DNA from: Corynebacterium amycolatum
GTDB taxonomy: Bacteria > Actinomycetota > Actinomycetes > Mycobacteriales > Mycobacteriaceae
NCBI RefSeq assembly: GCF_016889425.1
Contig: NZ_CP069513.1
Location: 1,426,001 to 1,490,000, forward strand
Reading direction: 5' to 3'
DNA length: 64,000 nt
Numbering within the stretch: position 1 is the stretch's first letter; each line of letters starts with the position of its first letter. Positions 26,442 to 35,013 of this stretch are shown here, piece after piece. The position numbers and the translations under genes are program-made. Below the pieces are notes generated by a model. The model had not been told where the DNA came from, searched no databases, and saw nothing but the letters and a program-made list of their open reading frames with translations.

Positions 26442-28664
26442 ATGGAACGCAACGTCGATTACTCGGTACGCCCTAGGTATGAGGATTTCATTCTCAACCT
26501 CGATGGCACTGACCTGCGTTTTTTATTGAGCCGCACGTGTCCAGCAGCTGACACCTCAGCTGCTGGACAAGAGGCGGTGGAATTGCTGATGTCACAGGAT
26601 TCAGCGCATACGGCGCTGTCTTTTTGTGATCCCGATGTTCTCGATGTGGCTCACTTAGTTCATATTCTGGAGGATTCCGCATCGCTGGATACCCTCGCAG
26701 AAGTGGCCTATTGGGCATCGGATGCGGACGTGATGGCACACGATACGCCGAAGGGTGTTGACCGCAAACGTCGTCGCGTCGGCAAGCAACAGCTTGAGCA
26801 TGTGCTACGCCGTGGCCAGCGCCAGGGGCTCGTGTGGGAGGAACCGGCGGGCGTGTGGCATGTGCCGCCACATATTTCGGAGGTGTTCCCGGCGGAACCG
26901 AGCCTCAACTTCCGCGTCGCCGACTTGGTGGCGAATATGCCAGCGGATGTGCTGAGTCGTCGTATGGAGCGCATGGGGCTGGAGCCGGATAGCGCGCGCG
27001 GAGAGGGCGCACCGCGAGCTCTGAACGCCAGCGATTTGACGGTGCGCAATTTGCAGGCTCGCCAGGTGGAGCAAGTTGCAGGCTTCCTCTGCGATCCGGT
27101 GAAGGTGCGGGCGCTGGTGATGACAGCGCCGGTGGATATTCGCAATGAGCTGCGTTGGATGGCAACCGACGAGAAATACTTGCCCTCCTACATGTGGTCC
27201 GAACTGCGTGCCGACGCGGTGCGATGGGCCGAAGAGCGTCTGCTGCTGACTGTGGTTGAAGAACCGGCGATGCCGGTATTCGAGCAAGAGGCGGAAGCAC
27301 ACAACGGGCCGACAGAGGTTGCCCGTCTGGTGGGCGCAGTAGCGTTGGCGCTCAAGGGCGACATGTGGTCGATTCGTAAGCCGCATCCGACGGAGTCTTT
27401 CCCGGCAACGCTGGAGTCAAAGGAGTTGACCGAAGCTTCTGTGGCTGCGGTGGCGTTTGCTTCGGCGTTTATGGATGCTGCGGGCAGCGGCGACGGGCGC
27501 CTGAAGGACCCGTTGCACATGTATGAGGAATCGAGCCTGCTGTGGATTCAGGACTTTGCAGCATCAATAGGCGCGAGCGGTTTCGCGGCGCCCTGGATTG
27601 TGGAGATGCTGGTCAACGCGGGACTAATTCACGCTGACAGCGGGCATCCGACTCCGCGTGCACTGCAGTACTGGTACAACGCCGATGCCTCGACCCGTTG
27701 GGCGTATCTCGTGGCGGGCTTCCTCGTTGGTCGCGGTCCGTGGCACGGTGAGTTTCCGTGGGTGACGGTGGGTGTCGATGATTTGTCGCATGCCACCCTT
27801 GCTTACGGCTACCCGTTTGCCGCACGTGAAGTAGTGTCGCTGGCCGCGCAGCTGGAGGAAGACCAGAAGTTCTATGGCTGCTGCGTCGAAGGGCATATGG
27901 CTTGGAATGTCGACAACCTCTGCGCTCGCAACGGCGCTGATGGGGACGCGATGGTCGGTTGGCTGCTGGAGCAGGCCGGCATCTTGGGCATTCTCTACCA
28001 TGGGCACGCCTCGTGGCAGGCCATGGCCATCATGTATGCCTTGCACGACATTTGGCTGACTGATCAGCATGTCGGAGCTCAGCGTATCGCTGAACTTATC
28101 GCTGAGTATGCCGCTGGCCAGGTGCCGACGGCGGAGGCAGTCCAGATTGCCCGCCTGTTCAAGGATGCAGCGCCTAACGAGCGTCTGGCTGCCACACTGG
28201 ATGGCGTCGCCAGTAATCAGGTTGCCCTCGCGCTGGACTTCATCGGTGACCGCGAAACCTGCGCGGAAACCTCCCGCTGGATTATTTCCGAGGAGAGCCT
28301 GCGTCGCGCATGCCTCGCGGTTGACGGTGACGTTGATGTCCTGTTTTCCCAGCTGGGGCCACTGGTCAATAGTTCTATGAAGCTGGTCATCTACGCCGAG
28401 CTAGTCCGCATTACTAAGACCGAGAAGTTGCAGGAAATGTATGAGCGTGAGGCCGTAGAACCAACGCCTTCGCTTGACGACGCCCCGGAGAACGCAGCCC
28501 CCGAAACTGACACCGGTGAGCGCGTTTCCCATGGTGCTCAGACCGATGGCAGCGAACGCACGGCGGATAGCGGCCACGCAGACACCTCTGAGCAAGCGGA
28601 CGACTCGGAGGACTCGGACGACTCGGAGGGGCTGGAAGGGCCAGAGCAGCTTTCGCTGTTCTAA
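26442..28664 (+). CDS. Unassigned 740-residue protein ending in a sliding-clamp-type QLSLF motif
   Basis: I do not recognise an enzyme here. The first 400 residues are helical; LEHVLRRGQRQGLVWEEPAGVWHVPPHISEVF looks like a winged-helix unit. Segments such as HPTPRALQYWYNADASTRWAYLVAGFL weakly resemble the helicase-associated (XPB/Ssl2 N-terminal-like) proteins of actinobacteria. There is no Walker motif, signal peptide or membrane segment. Residues from about 660 to 733 are acidic and low-complexity (repeated DDSEDS). The protein stops exactly after E-Q-L-S-L-F, which equals the consensus beta-clamp binding pentapeptide QL(S/D)LF, at the end of a flexible tail. This suggests a partner of DnaN in replication or repair. 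The ATG fits a leaderless promoter. Confidence 0.7.
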   Translation: MERNVDYSVRPRYEDFILNLDGTDLRFLLSRTCPAADTSAAGQEAVELLMSQDSAHTALSFCDPDVLDVAHLVHILEDSASLDTLAEVAYWASDADVMAHDTPKGVDRKRRRVGKQQLEHVLRRGQRQGLVWEEPAGVWHVPPHISEVFPAEPSLNFRVADLVANMPADVLSRRMERMGLEPDSARGEGAPRALNASDLTVRNLQARQVEQVAGFLCDPVKVRALVMTAPVDIRNELRWMATDEKYLPSYMWSELRADAVRWAEERLLLTVVEEPAMPVFEQEAEAHNGPTEVARLVGAVALALKGDMWSIRKPHPTESFPATLESKELTEASVAAVAFASAFMDAAGSGDGRLKDPLHMYEESSLLWIQDFAASIGASGFAAPWIVEMLVNAGLIHADSGHPTPRALQYWYNADASTRWAYLVAGFLVGRGPWHGEFPWVTVGVDDLSHATLAYGYPFAAREVVSLAAQLEEDQKFYGCCVEGHMAWNVDNLCARNGADGDAMVGWLLEQAGILGILYHGHASWQAMAIMYALHDIWLTDQHVGAQRIAELIAEYAAGQVPTAEAVQIARLFKDAAPNERLAATLDGVASNQVALALDFIGDRETCAETSRWIISEESLRRACLAVDGDVDVLFSQLGPLVNSSMKLVIYAELVRITKTEKLQEMYEREAVEPTPSLDDAPENAAPETDTGERVSHGAQTDGSERTADSGHADTSEQADDSEDSDDSEGLEGPEQLSLF

Positions 28665-28693
28665 CCAATCTGTCTCTCGGCTTCCTGTAGTTC

Positions 28694-30133
28694 CTACTCC
28701 GTAGGTTCCAGCTCAAAACGGCTCTGCTGGGCGACAAAGCGTGCCGCCGCACGCTTTGCGACCAGCAGGCCAACGAAACCAATCGCCCACACACCGACGA
28801 CAGCCAACCAGCCAATGCGGAAGGTTTCCCAGGTGTAGTTTCCATCGGGAGCTGCAATATCCAGCAGGAAGCCGACACCTTGTGCGGCGAGCATGGTGGC
28901 CACAAAACCGCCCATATTCGCCAGCCCAGTGCCGGTGGCGAGTACCTTGCGATCGACCTCTTCGCGCACTGAGTCGAAGCCGAAGTTGGACATCGCACCA
29001 AGACCGGCCATGAGGATGTTGACCACGATAATTGCCCAGTACGCTGGTGGGGTGCTCGGTGCCAGGAACACAATCCAGACGGCCATGTTGATAAACGCGA
29101 TTGCGACAACAACCTTGATGCGGTCGCGGCCGGTGCGTGCCGATACCATGCCCATCAACGGCCCGGCGATAATTACTGACAGCGTGTTAATGACCAGCAC
29201 GACACTGGCCTCGGAGGGCTTAAGCCCCATACCCAGCATCATCAGAGGCATGCCCCACAGCAATGTGAAGATGCACTGATGCATCAAACCAGTCCAGTGC
29301 GTGAAGAAACCCTGCCAGCACACCGGGTGAGTGGTCACAGTCTTCAGCGTCTGTCCGATTGTCAGCTTCTCATCGGCTGTGGCAGAGGCTCCGCCATCAG
29401 CAGCCGTCTTCGCGGACTTTTTGGCGGCGCGGCGTTCACGAAGTGACATCCTCGCTGTGGAGGAGTTCTCCGGGACGTCGGCAAGCGCGATCATGCCTAC
29501 GATGGCGATGAGAAGACCTGCGGTGCTCAGCGACAGGAACGCGGGTACCCACCCTGCGGCGTGCAGAATCGCGAGGAATGGGACAGCAGAGATGAACTGA
29601 CCGAGCTGGCCAAGACCAGCCGTGAGCTGTGTGAACAGCGGAGTGACGCGCAGCGGGAACCATGCGGGAAGCAGGCGCATAGCACCGAGGAATGCGGTGG
29701 CATCGCCGGCGCCGATGAATACACGAGCGATGACAGCCAGCGGATACGATGTCGTAAACGCGATGATGACCTGGCCCAGCGCCATGATCAGTGCGCCCAC
29801 GACCATGGTTTTCTTGGCGCCGACGCGGTCAATGATGATGCCCGTCGGAATCTGCGCCAGGGCGTAGACACCAACCTGCACGGCGGTGAACAGCGCGAGT
29901 TGGGAGGCGTTGATATGGAAGCGATCGAGCGCCTCGACGCCAGCGACACCCATGGAGGTGCGGCCGACGATGGCAACGATGTAGGTAATCAGCGCCGCCA
30001 GCCAGACGGCAATCGCGCGGCCAGTGACGTGCTCGCGCGGGTCCTTTGCCACCGCGGTGGAGGGCTGATCTGTTGATGAAATCTGATCTTTACCGTTACG
30101 CTGCTTTACCACTCGCCACATTGTAGACCCCAT
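28694..30133 (-). CDS. MFS transporter (OPA/ACS-like, 12 helices)
   Basis: A 479-residue major facilitator. Twelve hydrophobic segments can be traced. The loop after helix 2 reads GIIIDRVGAKKTMVVG, the DRxG-x-(K/R) motif, and a long charged central loop (RMSLRERRAAKKSAK) lies between the halves. RVFIGAGDATAFLGAMRLLPAWFP resembles carriers of organic acids and anions. The start is unsure (ATG 30133 or 30121; the frame also opens with TTG 30136). The upstream gene is a TPP enzyme 62 bases away on the same strand, so the pair may take up and convert an oxo acid. The substrate is unknown. Confidence 0.82.
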   Translation of the reverse strand: MGSTMWRVVKQRNGKDQISSTDQPSTAVAKDPREHVTGRAIAVWLAALITYIVAIVGRTSMGVAGVEALDRFHINASQLALFTAVQVGVYALAQIPTGIIIDRVGAKKTMVVGALIMALGQVIIAFTTSYPLAVIARVFIGAGDATAFLGAMRLLPAWFPLRVTPLFTQLTAGLGQLGQFISAVPFLAILHAAGWVPAFLSLSTAGLLIAIVGMIALADVPENSSTARMSLRERRAAKKSAKTAADGGASATADEKLTIGQTLKTVTTHPVCWQGFFTHWTGLMHQCIFTLLWGMPLMMLGMGLKPSEASVVLVINTLSVIIAGPLMGMVSARTGRDRIKVVVAIAFINMAVWIVFLAPSTPPAYWAIIVVNILMAGLGAMSNFGFDSVREEVDRKVLATGTGLANMGGFVATMLAAQGVGFLLDIAAPDGNYTWETFRIGWLAVVGVWAIGFVGLLVAKRAAARFVAQQSRFELEPTE

Positions 30134-30198
30134 CAACTAACCGGCCTGAAGTGGGGTCGCACCGGGGGGCTAGGTGACCCGATCATGCTCGCGGCAAA

Positions 30199-31983
30199 CT
30201 ACCTTTGTGCCTTAGCCAGAACTTCCTTCACGAAGTCCGCAACCACCAGCCGTGAGACCTTGAAATCAATTACGGCAACGGAAGCCTCATCGGAGTTGGA
30301 AACGTCATGGAAATAAGCGTCGAGCTGGGCAAAGTCTTCAGGTTTGCCGACACTGAAACCGTGAGCGCCATAGGCGCACCCGACTGCGGCGAAGTTGTAG
30401 TCGGCAATCTCCATGGACGAGGTGTCCAACCCGACATCGCCAAACTGGTGCAGCTCCGCGCCGTAGGCAGCATCGTTAATGAACACCACACAACCGCCAC
30501 GACCACACCGCAGCTGCTCGATCGCCGCAGGTAAATCCGCAATACCCATCGTGCCGCCACCGTCACCGGCGACTAGCACGCAATAGTCCTCGGGCCGTGC
30601 CGCCGCGAGGCCGACAAGCGAGCCCATGCCCAAACCAATTGACTGAATCGCCGTGCCCACAATCACTTGCTGCTGCGGACCAGGTACATCGAGATACTTC
30701 GGAACCCATCCCAGGAAATGGCCACCGTCACTACACACAGCGCGCTCATTGGGCAGGATACGATTTAGATACTGCAGGCACGCCCGCGGATCCAACCGGC
30801 CATCCGCGCACGTCAGCGACTCGACCTGCGCTGTCGTCGGCAGTGCCTTCAACTCCGCACGCCATGTGCTTGACGACGATCCCAGCGTCTCACCCATTGC
30901 GCTATCTTTGGCTGTCTGCGCCCGAGATTCCAGGGGCTTCTCCAGCTGCTCTGCCAGGACGGGCAGAAGTTCCTCCAACTTAGCCAATAGCGGTGTCACC
31001 GATGGCTGAGCGGCGGGATGGGGCTCGTCTACAACCTGGATAATTTTCGCGTCCGGTGCAAACATGTTGCCGCCACGGTTTTGGAAAGCGTTGAAGCTTG
31101 CTCCCAGGAACAGCACCATATCGGCCTGTCGAGCTAGTTCTACCTGCCACGTATGCGCAAAACCGCCCACGGTGCCGATCTGCCACGGGCTGGAAAGCAC
31201 ATGACGAGCCATCGCTGAGTGCATAAACAGTGCCCCTACACTGTCCCCGATGCGGCGGACTAGCTCGGCGGTATCGGAGAGTAGCACACCTCTACCAGCA
31301 ATAATGAGAGGGCGACGGGCAGCCTGCAGTTCCTCTGCCAGCGACGTGACAGTTGACTCTAACCATTCTGGTCTGCTGGTGTGTAGATGCTCCTGGTTAG
31401 CTGACTGTGTTTCAGACGCAGATGTCGTTATCTGTGCTTCTTGGAGGTCATAGGGGAGCAGCAGCACGACAGGCTGCCGAGAGCTCAGTGCGTGCTGGAC
31501 TGCAAAGTTTGCGTCGTCAAGCGCGGACTCGGGAGTAACAGTGCGATGGCAGACGTCGAGGGCGTCGAGGAGCGCCGCCTGATTGAGGTCAAAGGGGCGG
31601 GGGCGTTCCGGGTGCGTGCCGACGACAAAAATAAGCGGGATACGGGCTACGCGAGCCTCCGCCAGAGTGGTTAGCGCATTGGTGAATCCTGCGCCACAAG
31701 TGGCGGTCGCGATAGCAAGCCCTCCGCCTGCGCGGTGGAAGGCATCGGCGGCCCCGACAGCAGCCGATTCGTGTCGGACGGAGGAGTAGCCGAATCCCGA
31801 TTCAGTAAGGGCTGACGTGAAGTGGGAGTTCGCATTGCCGATGAGACCGAAGCAGTGGTCGCAGTGCTGGGCCAGTGTGTCGGCCAGCGCCCGCGAGACC
31901 GTTGTGGTCTTTTGGGAACCTTCCCGCGGGGAAGACGCGGGCGCGTGGGGCATAGGACGGCTATTAACTCGAGTGAAACTCAT
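30199..31983 (-). CDS. Thiamine diphosphate-dependent enzyme, acetolactate synthase-like
   Basis: A 594-residue member of the acetolactate synthase/decarboxylase family with all three domains. The catalytic glutamate is in VRHESAAVGAADAF (N-terminal domain). The central domain has RPLIIAGRGVLLSD. The thiamine motif runs from AGDGGGTMGIADL to FINDAAYG in the C-terminal domain. It is not the usual IlvB: the N-terminal CFGLIGNANSHF is atypical and no IlvN gene is near. Possible reactions include 2-oxo acid decarboxylation or carboligation. It probably forms an operon with the MFS gene downstream. There is no clear ribosome binding site at the ATG. Confidence 0.82.
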   Translation of the reverse strand: MSFTRVNSRPMPHAPASSPREGSQKTTTVSRALADTLAQHCDHCFGLIGNANSHFTSALTESGFGYSSVRHESAAVGAADAFHRAGGGLAIATATCGAGFTNALTTLAEARVARIPLIFVVGTHPERPRPFDLNQAALLDALDVCHRTVTPESALDDANFAVQHALSSRQPVVLLLPYDLQEAQITTSASETQSANQEHLHTSRPEWLESTVTSLAEELQAARRPLIIAGRGVLLSDTAELVRRIGDSVGALFMHSAMARHVLSSPWQIGTVGGFAHTWQVELARQADMVLFLGASFNAFQNRGGNMFAPDAKIIQVVDEPHPAAQPSVTPLLAKLEELLPVLAEQLEKPLESRAQTAKDSAMGETLGSSSSTWRAELKALPTTAQVESLTCADGRLDPRACLQYLNRILPNERAVCSDGGHFLGWVPKYLDVPGPQQQVIVGTAIQSIGLGMGSLVGLAAARPEDYCVLVAGDGGGTMGIADLPAAIEQLRCGRGGCVVFINDAAYGAELHQFGDVGLDTSSMEIADYNFAAVGCAYGAHGFSVGKPEDFAQLDAYFHDVSNSDEASVAVIDFKVSRLVVADFVKEVLAKAQR

Positions 31984-32116
31984 GTGAACAATTGTGAGGT
32001 AACCACGGGGGTAATAACAGCCCTATAGCCCAAGATAATGCCGTTTGCCCTTAAAAAAGAGGGCACTATTCCACATCGCTGCTGCGCGGATGGGGGGGCG
32101 TTGAGCTAGATCGGCT

Positions 32117-33565
32117 TTAAGCCACGTTGTCGTCGATGAATTTCTTCACCACATCGACATCGTTCGGAAGCTCGGTAACGCGGCGTGGGGCATTTATGAT
32201 GTCCGCGAAACGCTCCGGACAGTCCGGCTCGCGGCCGGTGGCTTCCAGGATGGTCTCGGAGAATTTCACCGGCAGGGCGGTCTCCAGGCAGACAATTGGG
32301 GTGGATACCTGGTCTACCAGGCCGCGGGCGACGTGGATGCCGTCAGCGGTGTGCGGATCGACCATGACCTCCAGGCGCTCCCAGCAGTCCTTGATGGTCT
32401 CGACGCGGTCAGCGTGGGTGGAACGACCGGAGAGGAACCCGTACTTGGCAGAAGCCTCCGGGAAGATTGGATCAGCAGTAAGAGAGAAGCCGCCCTCCTT
32501 GACCTTGACACCAAAGAGGTCTGCAGTCCGCTCAGCATCGCGCCCCAGCAGATCGAAGATGAAACGCTCGAAGTTAGACGCGCGGGAGATATCCATCGAT
32601 GGGGAAGAGGTCGCCTGTGTCTCCGCAGCGCTGCGCACGCGGTAGCCGCCCGTGTGGAAGAACTCATCCAAGACATCGTTTTCATTGGTAGCCACAATCA
32701 GGCGGTCAATTGGCACACCCATCTGACGTGCAATATGACCAGCGCAGATATCACCGAAGTTGCCGGTCGGCACACTGAAGCTGACCTTCTGCGAGTTATC
32801 GGCCTCAGCACCGTTGCCGCCAGTGACACGAATCCACGAGGAGACGTAGTACACAATCTGAGCCATCAGGCGAGCCCAGTTGATGGAGTTGACTGCGCCA
32901 ATGTGGCGGCTGGCCTTGTAATCCAAGTCGCCGGAGACAGCCTTAACGATGTCCTGGCAATCATCGAAGACACCGTCGAGGGCGACGTTGTGAATGTTGG
33001 CATCCTGCAGACCAAACATCTGAGCCTGCTGGAAAGCGGTCATTCGACCAGCCGGCGTTAGCATGAACACGTTGATTCCCTCACGGCCACGCATTGCGTA
33101 CTCGGCCGAGGAACCCGTGTCACCAGAGGTGGCGCCGAGGATATTCAGGGTCTCGCCACGACGAGCCAGCTCATACTCGAAGAACTCACCGAGCAGCTGC
33201 ATCGCCATATCCTTGAATGCCGCTGTGGGGCCCATGGACAAGTGACCGATGTAGAGCTGATCTTCCAGCTTCGTCACCGGCACAATATCCGGATCGGAGA
33301 ACTTCGGGTAGGTGTACGCCCGTGCACAGATACCGCGCAAATCCTCCAGCGGAATGTCGTCCACAAAAAGGCTGACGACCTCTGCAGCCAAGGCTGCGTA
33401 ACCGTCGTCGACAAGCACGGAGCGCCAACGCGTCAAAGTGGCATCGTCAACCTGTGGGTACTCGACCGGCAGGTAGAGGCCGCCGTCGTTAGCGAGACCT
33501 CCCAGGAGAATGTCTGAGAACTTGTGCGGCGTGCGCTCTGGGTCGCGAGTCGAAATGAAGTCCAA
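32117..33565 (-). CDS. thrC: Threonine synthase
   Basis: ThrC converts O-phosphohomoserine to threonine with PLP. The 482 residues read closely like the C. glutamicum enzyme as I recall it, starting MDFISTRD. The PLP lysine is in GPTAAFKDMAMQLLGE, and the phosphate-binding loop is LGATSGDTGSSA. Other landmarks are LTPAGRMTAFQQAQMFG, NSINWARLMAQIVYY and VPTGNFGDICAGH. The start is TTG with AAGGGG six bases upstream. A stem-loop lies between the upstream symporter gene and this start. The hom and thrB genes are not in the window. Confidence 0.96.
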   Translation of the reverse strand: MDFISTRDPERTPHKFSDILLGGLANDGGLYLPVEYPQVDDATLTRWRSVLVDDGYAALAAEVVSLFVDDIPLEDLRGICARAYTYPKFSDPDIVPVTKLEDQLYIGHLSMGPTAAFKDMAMQLLGEFFEYELARRGETLNILGATSGDTGSSAEYAMRGREGINVFMLTPAGRMTAFQQAQMFGLQDANIHNVALDGVFDDCQDIVKAVSGDLDYKASRHIGAVNSINWARLMAQIVYYVSSWIRVTGGNGAEADNSQKVSFSVPTGNFGDICAGHIARQMGVPIDRLIVATNENDVLDEFFHTGGYRVRSAAETQATSSPSMDISRASNFERFIFDLLGRDAERTADLFGVKVKEGGFSLTADPIFPEASAKYGFLSGRSTHADRVETIKDCWERLEVMVDPHTADGIHVARGLVDQVSTPIVCLETALPVKFSETILEATGREPDCPERFADIINAPRRVTELPNDVDVVKKFIDDNVA

Positions 33566-33587
33566 GGCGGGCCCCTTACATGTATGC

Positions 33588-33643
33588 CAACACCCGCCGC
33601 ATCGGCCTATAAGAAGGCCTTGTGAAAGATTGCGGCGGGGTTG
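33588..33643 (-). promoter_or_regulatory. Stem-loop in the thrC leader
   Basis: In the coding sense, CAACCCCGCCGCA pairs with TGCGGCGGGTGTTG (13 bp, one bulge), enclosing a small GGCCT/AGGCC hairpin. It starts 45 bases after the symporter stop and ends 22 bases before the thrC start codon. There is no T-run after it, so it is not an ordinary terminator. It could be a processing or regulatory structure. Confidence 0.5.
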
Positions 33644-33688
33644 ACCGGTGGATGTTTTCTTTAATTTTTACATATGCACTGAAGCCAG

Positions 33689-34933
33689 TCAGGCCTCGGC
33701 TGCGGAAGATGCGGAATTGGCCACTTCCGCGTCGAAGCTGAGCTCTTCGGAACGGTCGACGACATCATCCTTGGCGAAGCGGTTAACGATCATGGCAATT
33801 GCGCCGTCACCAGTGACATTGCATGCGGTACCGAAGGAGTCGATGGCGATGTAGGCGGCAATCATCAAAGCGACCTGCTCCTGATCGAAGCCGAGCATGG
33901 ACTGCAGCACACCGACCGCGGCCATAATTGCGCCACCCGGAACGCCCGGAGCCGCAATCATGGTGATACCCAAAGTGAGAATGAAGCCGATGGCCATACC
34001 CGGCGAAACCGGCTTGTCCGCCATGAACATCACCGCAAACGCGAACAGGATGATCTTCATCATCGAACCGGCCAGGTGAATGGTCGCGCACAGCGGCACG
34101 GTAAAGCCAGCGACCTTCTCCGAGACACCATTCTTCAGCGCGGCCTTGTAAGTCACCGGAATGGTAGCGGCCGAGGACGAGGTGCCGAGCGCGGTGGCGT
34201 AGGCCGGCAGCATGTTCTTCAGGGATTGCCACGGGCTGCGGCCAGCGATGGCACCCGCGATGGAGAACTGGATTGCCAACAGAAGCACGGTGCCGATGAC
34301 TGCCAGAACGAGCACCTTGAAGAACATCGACAGCGTCGTGGTCAGGTTGCCGTTCATGCCCATAGACAGGAACATGCCGAAGATGTAAACCGGCAGCAGC
34401 GGGATGATAAACGCCGAGATGATCTTCATAATCACATCGCGCAGCTGTGTCGCACCGCGGTAGAGCGAGTCCGACTTCACGGTGGTCATCGCCACACCGA
34501 CCGTGAAAGCCAGCAGCAGGGCGGTCATGACGTCAAACGGCGGTGGCATCTCTACATTGAAGAAGCTCTCCAGCGCGCCCTCATCAATATCCACCGATGC
34601 ACCGGCCTGATCAGCGCCGAGCAGCCAAGGGTAGAGCCCCTGGGTAGCGGCGTAGGCCAATAGGCCCGAAAACACCGTCGAGCCGTAGGCAATAGCAGTG
34701 GTAATACCCAACCACTTTCCGGCACCACGGCCCAGGCTGGCAATCGCCGGCGTGATGAGGGCAAAAATCAGCACCGGGATAAAGAAGCCCAGAAAGTTAC
34801 CAAAGAGGCCATTGAAAGTGACAAAAATTCGAGCCAGCCATTCCGGGAAGAAAAAGCTGCAGACAATGCCCAGAATAATCGCGACAATAACGCGGAATAG
34901 GAGCGTTTGCGTAAAACGCATTCGGGTACTCAT
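33689..34933 (-). CDS. Dicarboxylate/amino acid:cation symporter (DAACS family), second copy
   Basis: A 414-residue sodium- or proton-coupled carrier, divergent in sequence from the one at 935. Core motifs are ATALGTSSSAATIPVT (serine-rich loop), VPLCATIHLAGSMMK, TMIAAPGVPGGAI and DSFGTACNVTGDGA, the last carrying conserved Asp and Asn residues. ATG 34933 has AAGGA six bases upstream; TTG 34939 is less likely. The C-terminal tail is acidic and alanine-rich. It lies between brnQ and thrC on the same strand. Amino acid uptake (serine, threonine or glutamate) is plausible from context but not shown. Confidence 0.88.
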   Translation of the reverse strand: MSTRMRFTQTLLFRVIVAIILGIVCSFFFPEWLARIFVTFNGLFGNFLGFFIPVLIFALITPAIASLGRGAGKWLGITTAIAYGSTVFSGLLAYAATQGLYPWLLGADQAGASVDIDEGALESFFNVEMPPPFDVMTALLLAFTVGVAMTTVKSDSLYRGATQLRDVIMKIISAFIIPLLPVYIFGMFLSMGMNGNLTTTLSMFFKVLVLAVIGTVLLLAIQFSIAGAIAGRSPWQSLKNMLPAYATALGTSSSAATIPVTYKAALKNGVSEKVAGFTVPLCATIHLAGSMMKIILFAFAVMFMADKPVSPGMAIGFILTLGITMIAAPGVPGGAIMAAVGVLQSMLGFDQEQVALMIAAYIAIDSFGTACNVTGDGAIAMIVNRFAKDDVVDRSEELSFDAEVANSASSAAEA

Positions 34934-35013
34934 AGTCAATCCTTGTTCGGATGGAATTTACTTCTCTAGCGTGCGGTATTTACGTTAAGCAACGCAAATG
35001 ACCGGGTGTGGTT

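Noticed and set aside
32050..32080. TGCCCT...AGGGCA hairpin downstream of thrC considered as a terminator
   Set aside because: The stem is only six bp and no T-run follows it in the thrC direction.
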